Below are positions 1 to 10,529 of a DNA stretch of 64,000 bases, piece after piece. The notes under the pieces were generated by a model that was not told the DNA's origin, did not search any database, and was given only the letters and a program-made list of their open reading frames with translations. The DNA comes from Bryum argenteum (Eukaryota; Streptophyta; Bryopsida; Bryales; Bryaceae), in contig CM073326.1 in the NCBI GenBank assembly GCA_037043015.1, positions 12,842,345 to 12,906,344 on the forward strand, in the 5' to 3' direction. The translations under genes and the position numbers were made by a program. Every line of letters begins with the position of its first letter. Positions within the stretch are counted from its first letter, which is position 1.

Positions 1-1510
1 GGGTGGGAATATTCAGGAAGTTTTTCAGTGCATCTTAGTGCTTCTATTAGTAGTGTTTTCGGGAGGTATGAGAAGGTGTCTTTTATTGTTTGTAGGGTTG
101 CGGTGTTTGCATGTTCTAAGATGTGAGTAGAAAGTTGTTTATGGATGGTTTGTGTGGGTTTGATAATGTTTTGTTGAGTATCTAGAAAGTGTATGTATGG
201 GTGTGGAGTATTTAGGTGCCTTGATGGGATATTTGGTAGTCGAGAGAGTTTATTAAGGAGAGATGTTGTCCAGTGTGGGATAGGATTGGATGTTATATGT
301 TGTTCGCACATGATAAGTTGCGGTTCGATAGTGGTAATGAGAGCATATAGTAGGTTAGGTGGGGGAAATTGAGGGTGGTTGTGTATGTATCGTGTGAGGC
401 ATGGATATCTCTGTATACTGTTTTGGTGGTATGAATGTGTGATTTGAATGGTGGACGAGAATATTGTTGCTAGATGTTTATACTCGGGGTGTAGTATTAT
501 TGTATTTGGGTTAAAATAAGTTTGATTGTGTCATCTATGTAAAGCGGGGTGGGAGTGTAGGACATTTGGCATAGGGCCGGGGTTTGATTCTATGTCTCCA
601 CAACATAAGAGAAACACGTAGTTTGGAACAAAATACCGGGTGAAAGTTATAATTTTCGGTTTGCGGTGGTGAAGTTTGGTATAAATTATGAAGGTAGTGG
701 TGACCGTGTTGAACAAGTTTGGTAGTGGACATACTTGTGGGGATATGCATCCTTGTGTGGTAATGTGGGGTTTGTGTGAAAAGAGTTTGTGAGTGAGTAT
801 AGGAGCATGTAAATGTTAAAGTGGGTTGTGAGGATTGTTTATGCATTGAATTCCAAGGATGTTGTGGTATTTCATGTATGAGGGTGAGATTTGTAGAAAT
901 GTTGTTGCAGTTCATGCCTATTGGAAGTTTGTGGGTGTTTGGGATTGTATGTTGCGTATCTCTTAAGAAGGTGTCAAATGTTGGAGTGAGTTTCTTTTAT
1001 TCTAATGAGCTTTTCCATGTGGTTTGGTTCAAATTGAGATGTGTTGTTTGTAGTGGTGTGGTGATGTATAGACATGCGATTTGTGTGCGCGCATTTATAT
1101 ATTCTTTGGTAGTTTAAAGTTGTGGAAGGTATAAGTGTGATGTTTTGTTTGTTGTGTGAAGAGTTTTGAATTTTGTTTTTAGGCTCGATGAGTATGTCTT
1201 GTTAATATGGGTGAGTTGTGTTGTTGTAGGTTATATGTGTTAATATAATATAAGTATGCATATGAAAAGAGTATGAAAGGTGGTGATAGAAGTTTGTTGG
1301 TGCATGAATATGTCGAATGAATAGACCAGGTGAATTTGGTGGGTATGAAAGGGAGGTTTGGAAGGGGGTTTTGAGTAGTAAGAGTTTTGTAGGGAATACG
1401 ATGAGAGTATGTGTGTATGAATGTGGAGTTTTGGAAGGATGGTGAGCCGGTTTGGTGAAACCGGTGCGTAGCTTTGATGTGACGTATGTATTGTTTTTAG
1501 AGGGCATAGA
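1..1510 (-). mobile_element. Retroelement fragment (probable non-LTR/LINE type) with 2A-like motif
   Basis: On the minus strand one frame is open from about 815 to the left edge of the window, broken only by a TGA at 531-533. It encodes a hydrophobic stretch followed by LLCCGDIESNPGP (about 570-610), which matches the 2A ribosome-skipping consensus D-x-E-x-N-P-G-P. Such 2A motifs are known near the N-terminus of several non-LTR retrotransposon proteins. The whole block has a strong strand bias: the plus strand is G/T rich and C poor, so the minus-strand frames are rich in His, Pro, Thr, Asn and Tyr. Further fragments of this type run to about 1507 in other frames, which suggests frameshifts. 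I see no reverse transcriptase or endonuclease motif; they would lie left of the window. The 2A call is firm as a motif; the element class is inference. Confidence 0.5.
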
Positions 1511-1587
1511 AGTTGAATGAGGATTGATTTTGTGGTGTAGTATGTGTGGTAGAAATATTTAGGTTTATTTAGATGAGGGAAATTTGT

Positions 1588-2823
1588 GTTTAACCCCTAA
1601 AGATCCACAATGTTTTGGGAGCTTGAAATCCCAACACATACCACTATGTACAGTACCCACCAACAAGTTTACGTTCAGGAATGAAAGAAGAGATCATGCC
1701 CCAATCTTCAAACAATTCCCATGTTCACAAAAATAATCCAAATTACCAACTACAAATTGTATCGGAAAGATGATGTAGTTTTCTATATCATCATTTGAAG
1801 AAATTCCAATAAAAACTTGAAATTCTATCTTAATATACAGCTTTTCAACATATTATCTACTATTTATCCTTAGCTCTTATTGAAGCTACTATTGCTGAGG
1901 CATGAAACAATGAAAACCTTCAACCATCTCTAAAGAAAGCTATTTCGATACACTTTCTATATCTGCAACTCATTTTTAGAAAAAGATTGAATTGTACCCC
2001 CCATGAAGCCCAACATTGAACTTTTGTACTCTAAGTAAATGTCACGGTAAACAAAAGCAACTTCAAGTGATCATAACTACCACCTCGAATAACCAAATTC
2101 CATGACACTACCACCAAAGTGCTTGAAATGTAGCCAACGCTATCAAAACTAATTGCTTTCGTGCTAATCCAAGCCTCATGTGTAAGAAAAGGTCATGAGC
2201 AATCACTGCACGTTAGAATGTGTATGTAACTTTTTCAATAAGAGACAACATCAAGGTCTCTCACACTAACTCACCTCAATATTTGTGAATGTAAGCCACA
2301 TATATGTAAAGGGCATCAAAAGAGGTTGCTAGAGAGATATTTAAACTCTTTTTCCCAACAAAACTCACCATGAAATGATCTTCATAACATTTAAAGGTAG
2401 ATACTAAAAGTAAGTTAAAAGATACTAAAGTTATCAAATCAATTTACACTTTTTATAGAGATTTTTCATGCATTGACAAAGAAAAATTCACTACCTTACT
2501 CTCACACTTCATAATTTGCAATTTGGATAGAATTTACAAACATGGTGATCATTTGAAATTTGGGGGTATGTTATCTCTTCTTGCTCTGAACGTAAACTTC
2601 TTAGTGGGTACTGTACTAATGGGGGTACGTCCAATATTTTTGGAAAGTTTTGATAATTTCATCCGTAGGATCTTGAAGTAGACTACCATTAGAAGTAGTG
2701 TGAAAATTTTCAACCGTTGGATCATCACTAGATGTGAGATTGTAACATTTGAAGTTGACTGTGATTTTTTTTTTGCCTTGATCGTAAAAGCCGAATCGGT
2801 GGCCGTGGTCGTTTAGGGGTTAA
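1588..2823. mobile_element. Putative non-autonomous element with short terminal inverted repeats
   Basis: The left end has GTTTAACCCCTAAAGATCCA (1588-1607). The right end near 2806-2823 reads as the reverse complement of the core TTAACCCCTAAA, followed by a weaker match. About 1.2 kb of AT-rich, non-coding sequence lies between. The same terminal core recurs at 5406, 6339 and 61532, so this looks like a dispersed family. I found no clear target-site duplication and no transposase. Confidence 0.4.
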
Positions 2824-2965
2824 TGGGGACTAAGAGGCTTGAGGGAAGCCCTGCGTAGTTAGAGACAATGTGGTTTTTCCTTCAGCTTTAAACAATGATG
2901 GGAGGTATAAAATGTGGTTGTGTTTGTGTTTAGTGAGGTGGGATATTGTGATTGGGTTTTAAAAA

Positions 2966-3342
2966 TGAGTTGGGACTAATAGTATTTGCATGAGAGTGGA
3001 GGGTGAGCATGATGTTAATTTGGTGGTATATGTGGTAGAGAAAGGTTTTCCCATTGGTCCGAGTGGGTGTTGTGACAAATAAAATAGAAAGTTGTTAAGT
3101 GTGATGGGGAGATGGCGTTTATGTATTTTGTATGTGAAATTCACATTTTTCTCTTGTCCTTGTCCTTTCATCTCCCTTGTGCACTCGGCTCTTCTTATTT
3201 TATTGCATGAGGAAGAGAAAAGCTTTTGAGAGTGAGTTGGGACTAACAATAATTGTATGAGAATGGGGGGTGGACGTGATGTGAAATTAGTTGTATATAT
3301 GGTAGGAAAAGGTTTTTCCATTGATCCAAGTGGGTATTGTGA
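2966..3342. repeat. Direct repeat, two copies about 110 bp long, 267 bp apart
   Basis: Copy 1 spans about 2966-3075 and copy 2 about 3233-3342. Both start with GAGTTGGGACTAA and end near GAGTGGG or AAGTGGG followed by TATTGTGAC or TGTTGTGAC, with scattered substitutions between. The sequence has the same G/T-rich plus-strand bias as 1-1560, so it may be an eroded part of the same kind of element. No coding function is visible. Confidence 0.6.
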
Positions 3343-3439
3343 CGGATCAAATAGAGATTTGTTATTGATTGTGTTGAAGAAATTTTTGTGGGTCGAATGG
3401 TCATATGGTTTGTGTAGTTTGTGTGAGAAGGGATTACTA

Positions 3440-3760
3440 TAAATCAGTGCTACGAGCGTTTCTCTAAGGCAAAGTAGGGGGAGGGGTAAAGAGACCCAAC
3501 ATTTTGAATGTTTAGGTTTAAAATGCCAAAGTGTAGGTTATTGAGGTAATTAGTGGCCGCATGCCTCAAATTTGAATTCAAAAGTATTAAAAACAGTCGT
3601 GAGGGGGTGTAAATTGAAAATTCCAAGGATTCTGTAGAAAAAATCCTGTAGGTTAATGGAGGTTTCAAGAAACGCTGGTAGCACTCGTTTACGGGCGCCC
3701 GAAGAGAAGTGATGCTCCTCCATTTTAATCTCTTTGGAGGCCAAGCTTCAGCATAGTAGG
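3440..3760 (-). repeat. Dispersed repeat fragment related to 43560-43745
   Basis: Read on the minus strand, this stretch shares two landmarks in the same order with plus-strand 43560-43745: a TTTTGAATTCAAATTTGAG block, then a TTACCCCTCC block followed by a GCTACGAACGCTT-like end (here GAAACGCTCGTAGCAC). This indicates two diverged copies of one repeat in opposite orientation. Short frames crossing it are not conserved and I do not call a gene. Confidence 0.45.
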
Positions 3761-4051
3761 CAAATGATTCAACAGCCTAGAGCCACAAATTTTTTGCCTG
3801 TGCACAACAACTTTCTTTACCCTTGTCAACTATAGTACTGTACTCGGAGGCAAAACCCATAGGGATAGGGCCTCCTTATTGGTCGGGTGTAGGATGGTTA
3901 TTTTCCATAACAAAGCTTACTCTGAAATTGTGTCCTCGCAAGCCCCCCAACTAATCTTTTGGATCAGTGTTCTTCTTGTATTGTTTTTTATTTAGAGTGA
4001 AAGGGGAGGGGGGTTTTATACCATGTTTTTGTTCCACTGGAAATTAGTATG

Positions 4052-4053
<2 letters not shown>

Positions 4054-4111
<58 letters not shown>

Positions 4112-4129
4112 TTTTTTTTTTTTTTTTTT
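4054..4129. repeat. (TA)n microsatellite followed by poly-T
   Basis: Uninterrupted alternating A and T run from about 4054 to 4104, followed by a run of about 19 T residues (4111-4129). Confidence 0.95.
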
Positions 4130-4334
4130 CAATTTTATTTTTTCAATTTTTTTGTTTTCGGAGGAAGACAATTGAGTTATTCCCAACTTTGTGCAAATTT
4201 TAAATTTAATTTCAACCTACATGGTCAAGGAAGATAGAAAAGAGTTCTCATGAGACCATATCCATGTAGAAATAATAACCTCAATGGATTATTATAATTG
4301 GTTTGAGAATATCACTTGTAGGATAAGGCACGGT

Positions 4335-4690
4335 TAATCATCATTATAGTTGATGATATCCACAACCTAAACCAATTCCAAGCACTTATACCCTTTGCAG
4401 CTAACCTCCATCCGGGTTGTCGTATTAATATTAGATCTCGTGACCAAAGTATCTTGAGCAACGTGGTAGAAAAATCTAGAATTGATCACTACATCTTTGA
4501 TGTTGCCCTATAAGTCTCATATGATTCCAATATGTTGTTAAACTTGCATACCTTCCACTCTAAGGAGGTTCAATAAGATTTTGAAGATTTAGCAAAGGAT
4601 GTTATGGAAGCACGTGGTTGATTGCCATTGGCGTTGAAGGTCATTGGATCAAGCCAACTCAAGTCTTTAACTCAAATATTGGTTTACACC
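4335..4690 (+). pseudogene. NLR pseudogene fragment, NB-ARC domain
   Basis: Conceptual translation of the plus strand gives IIIVDDIHNLNQ, which fits the kinase-2/Walker B region of plant NB-ARC domains. A CRINIRSRD segment at the RNBS-B position follows, then RG*LPLALKVIGSS (about 4612-4655), which is the GLPLAL motif. The order is correct for an NB-ARC domain. It is broken: there is a stop inside the GLPLAL motif, another stop after the RNBS-B region and at least one frameshift, and no P-loop could be found upstream. The LRR remnant on the same strand at 10530-11836 is probably the other half of the same ancestral NLR gene, now separated by repeats. Confidence 0.75.
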
Positions 4691-4788
4691 TATTTTGGCG
4701 AAAGTTTTACAAATAAGTGAATCCCGCTTTTGCAAATTGTAATCACCTTCAAGGCTATTCTATAGAATGTGACAAGGTGAACACCCTC

Positions 4789-4892
4789 TTCAAGCACTTG
4801 AATAGCTAAATCACTTCAAGCACTTGAATGACTCTATCACTTCTAGCACTTGAATAACTCTATCACTTCAACCACTTGAATAACTCTATCAG
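4789..4892. repeat. 26-bp tandem repeat, four copies
   Basis: Four 26-bp units at 4789-4814, 4815-4840, 4841-4866 and 4867-4892. Each contains a CACTTGAAT core and ends in ATCAC or ATCAG, and copies differ at a few positions. The unit contains the near-palindrome TTCAAGCACTTGAA. Confidence 0.9.
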
Positions 4893-5405
4893 AGATGTGG
4901 GAAGTTGAGGACTAGGTGGGCATGCCTTTTGGTAGAACCATTTAAGTGTTTGAACACCTCTCTATGGTGTTTCAACCCAATATACTAGGTGAAGATTTTA
5001 GAAATTTCAATATCGTACATTTCATGAATAAAGCCTCCTCAATGTAACCTTTGATAATTTCATTGGTGAGAATATTCTAAGGATTAAAACCTCTTCAATA
5101 TAAAACTGGTTCTCCACAGTGTTGCACTATAGTGCAAAACTATGATACAAAACTTCAGTGTGAAACTATAATATAGATTGAAATTTAAACCCTTCCTTAT
5201 AAAGTTCAAACAAGCACTTAGTGATACAATCAATATGGGATAAGGGGACAAATAAAAGATAACTAAACCTACTCTCATAATATACCAAAGAGTAGTTGTT
5301 CAAACTTTCATTGCAACTTTTGACCTTTCCAAAATCTACCAAAGAACACTTATTGAGATACAATAGTGTTTCAACGAGTTCGACACACTTCAAAGTGTTA
5401 ACAAG

Positions 5406-6339
5406 GTTTAACCCCTAAAAATCCAAGCGTTTCCTCACCTCCAAAACCAAAAACTGCCATTTTTCACCTCCGCTGGGAAATGGGGAAATGGAGAAACTCT
5501 TTTTTCTAGTTTTAGACTTTGAACCAAATGATCTTGTTCCTAACTTGTATTCAAAGAACTAGTCAAAATTTCAAGTATTGGATGTTTGTCATTTGTGAGA
5601 TCATAACGTTCAAAGTTTGTCCAACAAAATTTTTTGTCGCTTGAGAGGCATTGTCTAAATAGTGCCAAGGGTAACTTGATGATTGTTACTCCAAAAAAAT
5701 TTCCCTCATTTTTGTTCCATGTAGGTAATCAAGTTGGGTAGGCTCACGCAAAATTTTAGAGGATCATTCCACATTTTTGACCTTCATGTAAACTATTTTA
5801 TGAAAGAAGGTCTAAAAATAACAATACAGTAAAACAAGCACCTCATATGATATATTTAGTTTAAGAAAAATATGGACGGTGAGTAGGTGTCTTTATGAGT
5901 ATGTGAATTTTGAACATAAAAATATTGGGAAAATCTCAAATCTCAAATTTTGGCAATTTTTGAAAGAAAAATCTGTAAAATTACTAGAAATTGTGAAGAT
6001 TGTTTTTGAAAGTCTTCCAAGGAGGTTGCCCTTGTAAAATTGGTAATGAACTTTGGTCACTTTGGAATTTGAATAGTAATTTGGTAATAGACATATTTCC
6101 AAAAAAGAATACTTCAAAAAAGCTAAATTTAAACTGCGCATTTTGGACTTGAAACCTAAAATTTCTAGATGAAGGTTTCAAAATTGAATATTGGCTTTGA
6201 AAATCTATCACATACACATTACAGTATGGGAGCACCCAGTAAAAATCTTAGACATTAATATCAATTTTAACCCCTTCAAATGAGTTGCCCAAAACCTCAA
6301 GAACCCAAATCGGTTTTTGTGGATTTTTAGGGATTAAAC
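5406..6339. mobile_element. Non-autonomous TIR element, 0.93 kb
   Basis: The left end GTTTAACCCCTAAAAATCCA (5406-5425) is matched at the right end (6320-6339) by the reverse complement GTTTAATCCCTAAAAATCCA, 19 of 20 bases identical. The interior is AT-rich without a coding gene. It includes, near 5590, a GTGAGATCATAACGTTCAAA block that recurs in related form at about 2733, 44182 and 61706. I see no convincing target-site duplication, so the superfamily is not assigned. Confidence 0.6.
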
Positions 6340-6420
6340 ACTTCCAAGTGTTTAAACCAAGTGTTTCAACGGGGTTCAAACACTTCTAAGTGTTTAAACC
6401 GAGTGTTTTAACACAAGTTT
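6336..6420. repeat. Short palindromes built on AAACACTT/AAGTGTTT
   Basis: AAACACTTCCAAGTGTTT, a related half-site, AAACACTTCTAAGTGTTT and a further ACCGAGTGTTTT lie in tandem directly right of the 5406-6339 element. Each full unit can fold into a perfect 8-bp stem with a 2-base spacer. Confidence 0.7.
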
Positions 6421-6825
6421 TGCACTAGTGAAATGTATGAGTGTAACAAAGGAAAGATGCAACATGACCACTGTTATAAAATGACAATCCTATTGTCTAA
6501 GTGATTTCAAGACACAAACTATAAAAAACAAACATGACCATATAGTGTTTTGACTTTTGAGTGACTTCAAGGCATGAACTACCTTCGAATGGGTGTATCT
6601 CAGAAACCTTTGACTCAATTGAAGGTCCGTAAGTGGCTACCATCCTCCACATACCCTATTTGGTTTTCTCAAACCTCGTCCCCATATGTGAAATACTCGA
6701 TTCACTTGATCATTATTTGTTCGTCATATTTCAACTCCTTGACTAGAATATTGGTTATTAAGATCACATACATATGAAAATACATTTTTCAAAAAATTAA
6801 GAAAAAAAACAAAAAATAATTAAAA

Positions 6826-6864
6826 ATAATAATAAAATAAAATAAAATAAAATAAAATAAAACT
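6826..6864. repeat. AAAAT microsatellite
   Basis: Several consecutive AAAAT units (about 6835-6862) within a generally A-rich stretch. Confidence 0.85.
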
Positions 6865-6884
6865 AAAAATAACCAAAGATTAAT

Positions 6885-7110
6885 AAGCTTGCAGTGGTAT
6901 AACATGCTTTATGTACAAATGAGAATCAAAAGCTCCATGCACAAAAATGCATACTGAATCTTTATATTAAATCTTTATGCATGTTCTTGATTTAATTGGG
7001 ATGCTTACTGCAAGAACTTAAAAATATATATGGATCCAATTCAACTAATTTGTAAGAGAATGACATTGGATGGAGATATTATGGTTCTTTAAAGTTTCAC
7101 TTTTTCATAT
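6885..7110. repeat. Dispersed repeat, copy 1 (partner at 10125-10350)
   Basis: It shares ordered blocks with 10125-10350: GCTTGCAGTGGTATAACATG (partner GCTTGCAATGGTAAAACATG), an AAAATGCAT block, a CAATTCAA block and a final GATGGAGATATTATGG block (partner GATGAAGAAGTTATGA) followed by CTTTAAAGTTTC or CTTCAAAGTTTC. The similarity is patchy but collinear. There is no coding content. Confidence 0.6.
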
Positions 7111-7489
7111 TATAAATGATGAAACTTCATTTTTGATGATGTTAACCTCCAACCGTCCTTGGGGTATTCTTAGCCAAAAACTCATGGAACTTTAGAGATT
7201 GCGAGATCAAAATGTTTTAGTGTGCAAAACAGGGTACAAAAACTATCTCTTTCACTTTGGAGTGAAAATACTACAAACATGAAATTTGCAATTAAGAAAA
7301 TCATCGACTAGAAAGTTGTTCATCTTCATCTTAAGACTCTATTGTACCAAAAAATTTCATAAAAAAATATCTTGGCTCAAATGGTAGCTTTGCAATTATA
7401 AAGACTGCCAAACATTATACAAAGGAAAAATAGTCCAAAACAAGACGCCTTGAACTTAAATCCATATATATAAAAGAAAACGATTACCT

Positions 7490-9720
7490 GCTAGCGATCC
7501 TTTGCAGGTTGCCCGACCTGATGCAGCCGGTTTTCTCTGTTTGCCCTTGGTGATCCTTCCCGGTAGTAGGGTGGTTTTCCCATGAGAGTATACACGGTAT
7601 GAAGAGTTTTAAAGATTCTGAAGGATTTCCGTAGGTGGTACTTGATTGTTATTAAGAATTTATCAAATCTCATTAACATAACAAGAGTCGAAGGGACAAG
7701 GAATGTGGAACATGTAAAATGGAGCAAAGTAAGGAGTAAAGAGGAGATCAACGGAACATGGAACAAGAACTAGGAATTGGGCACGGAGAATGGGAACAAA
7801 AACAAATAATGAGAACCATGAATGTATGATAGGAACTGGGAACAAATTATAGAAATCGGGAACAAATGATGAAACCAAGAAGGGAAATTGGGGGATGGCC
7901 GGATGGGGGAGCCGGAATCGGGAACAAAGGATGGAAACCGCGAATGGGAAATTAAAGGTTGGGAGTGATTAGTAAAGAAAAAGAGAATGGGGAACCAGAA
8001 TAGAACAGAGGATAGCTGGGAAGTAGGGATCCATGGAATGAAGGATATCCTAAAATTCTTATAAAGCAAGGAGATACAATCAACGAGAGAATCCAGGATA
8101 GGGGTCAGTTCTTGAGGAGCACCAAATAAAAAGCTCATCCATCGGGATGAGGGGGAGAAATTAATCAAAGACATGCATGGTCATGGCCATTATCAGTTGG
8201 TCATGTATACACCACATGAAGAAAGAATCGTTCTAAAGATTTTGAAGAGTTCTCTAAATGGTATGTGGTTGTTATTAAGAGTTTATTAGATCCCAATAAT
8301 AAAAATACAAGGAGTTAAAGAGACAAGGAATATGGAACATAAAAATGGGAGCAAAGAAAGAGTCACTTGAGGGGAGATCAAGGGAACATCCGAGGGGAAC
8401 CAGGAATCGAGATTAAAGGATAAGAAGTACGAAAGGAGCATGAGAACTACTAACAAATAATGAGAACCAAGAACGAATGATGGGAACTACATACAAATGA
8501 TGGAAACTAGGAACGAATGACGGAAACCAAAAAGGAAAGTTGTTGAAACACAAAAGAAATGATGAGAACGGGGAACGGTCCAAAGCATGGGTAACCTAGA
8601 AAAAGGGAACGTAGGACATGCTATAAATCTTACAAAGTAGGAAGACCATTTACGAGGGAACCGAGGATAGGGTGTAGTTTTTGAAGAGCACCAAATAAAG
8701 TGCTTACCCGTGGGACGAGGGGAACTTACTCACCAATTAATTGATACTATTTTTATTTTATTTTTTGTCCAAAGGACATCGGTATATAGAAGTCCCAACC
8801 TATATCCTTCGGACTAGGACATCAAAAAGGGCCGATCATTTTTTTTTTTAAAACACGTAAAAAACTAAAAATTTAAACTCAGGTATAAAAAGAAATACGT
8901 AGTTGGAGGATTCTCAATAGGGTATAATTATTTTTTATACCTAGGTTTGGATTTTTTACATGTTTTCATAAATTTCGATCTTACCTTTTTGATGTCCGTG
9001 TCCGGAGGACACGGGTTAGGACTTGTCTCTCCATATAAAAGAACACGATTAGAATTTGTCTGTTTGTTCTTGGCGATGCATGGTCATGGTCATGGTCATC
9101 ATCATTTGGTCACGTATACATGGTATGAAGAGTTCTAAAGATTTTGAAGAGTTTCCATAAGTGGTATTTGATTGTTATTAAGAGTGTATTTGGTCTTGAG
9201 AATATAAGAAGGAGGCAAAGGGACAAGGAATATGAAACATGAAAATGGGAGCAAATAAGAAGTGAAGGGGGGATAAAGGAAACATCGGAGGGGATGTAGG
9301 AACAAGAAACAAAGGAACGTGGAATAGAGAATGGAGGACGGGAACCATGAACAAATCATGAGAACTAGGAATGACTAATGGGAACTAGGAATGAATGATG
9401 AGAACCGAGAACGAATGACAGGAATCGGTAACGAATGATGAAAACCAATAATGAAAGTTCGGGATGAGAAACTGGGAACAAGAGATGAGAACCATGAACG
9501 ATGGTTTGGAGATAGAGAACCAGTAAGAAAAAAATGGAGAATAGTGAACCATAATATACGAGGGGGAAGTGGGAACAATGGAACGAGGGAATGAAGAACA
9601 TGCTACATATCTTAAAAATCACGGGAACCAAAATGACGGGAACGGAGAACATGCTATAAATCTAAAACAACATAGAGAACTAAGAAGCGCAGAACTTGCA
9701 TATTGATTGCATATCCCATA
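7490..9720. repeat. Three-copy modular repeat with internal 20-bp minisatellites
   Basis: Three collinear modules start near 7594, 8205 and 9115. Each opens with a TGAAGA...AAAGATT block, then a TTGTTATTAAGA block, then GGGACAAGGAAT or GAGACAAGGAAT. Each runs into GA-rich sequence with a degenerate 20-bp period built on GAACGAATGATGGGAAC. The clearest runs are 7795-7890, 8445-8540 and 9340-9460. Between modules lie AGGACA-type inverted sequences and CATGGTCATGGTCAT runs. Long frames on the minus strand are a by-product of the GA-rich composition and encode repetitive Phe/Val/Pro/Ser sequence, not a recognisable protein. Confidence 0.75.
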
Positions 9721-10124
9721 ATTTCAACATCGTAAACCAAAAACCTCGAGCTTGGTATTATTTTTATACATAGGACTGGATTTTTTATACTTTCTATTAA
9801 TTTCAATCTGACATTTTTGATGTCCTTGTCCAAAGGACATGGGTAATGACTTGTCTTTAATACACCATTAATCTCATCAAGGTTTGTACCACTAAAACTA
9901 GATTATAATTTGAATCATCCCAAAAGACAGACTCAAAATCTAACACTGGATAAAGGAGACCTAGCTCCTCAAAAATCATCCATTTTTTCACTTTTTCCAA
10001 TCTTAGAAACATCATTGCAAATCCAATACCAAGTTTATCTGGATTAAAAATCTTCCAACTACAAAGTTTTTGGAATGCACCTAAAGAGCACACTTATGTG
10101 AAAAAATTCATGAAAAACTATTTT

Positions 10125-10395
10125 TGATCTCATATAATTGGCTTGCAATGGTAAAACATGCCAAATGTTCAAAAACCCAAAAACAAAAATTGCCTTCACT
10201 AAAATGCATGTCATTTATTCATACTTTACTACATGGATTTGCAATATTATCCACACAAGATAGACTTGATATTTGGCCCAATTCAAGTGGTTTTTCTAAA
10301 ACGAGTCCGGATGAAGAAGTTATGACCCTTCAAAGTTTCTACCCTTCATCCAATATGTTGTTTTTTGACACTAGGGATGTTTAGGGGTTAATCTA
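10125..10395. repeat. Dispersed repeat, copy 2, ending in the TTTAGGGGTTAA terminus
   Basis: Partner of 6885-7110. Its right edge at 10380-10391 reads TTTAGGGGTTAA, the same terminal sequence seen on the TIR elements at 1588-2823 and 5406-6339, so it may be one end of another family member. Confidence 0.55.
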
Positions 10396-10529
10396 ATGAT
10401 TAAGTTCAATGATCTATTCTTGATAAAGAAAAGTACCTTCTTGGAATAACATATATAAACCAGATGCATCAACTATTGTGGTAGTGCAAAAGAATATAGA
10501 AATAACTTAACATATGAATATTTTAGGGA

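Noticed and set aside
7491..9652. Several long minus-strand frames of Phe/Val/Pro/Ser-rich sequence
   Set aside because: They follow the GA-rich 20-bp subrepeats and change frame between modules, so they are a product of composition.
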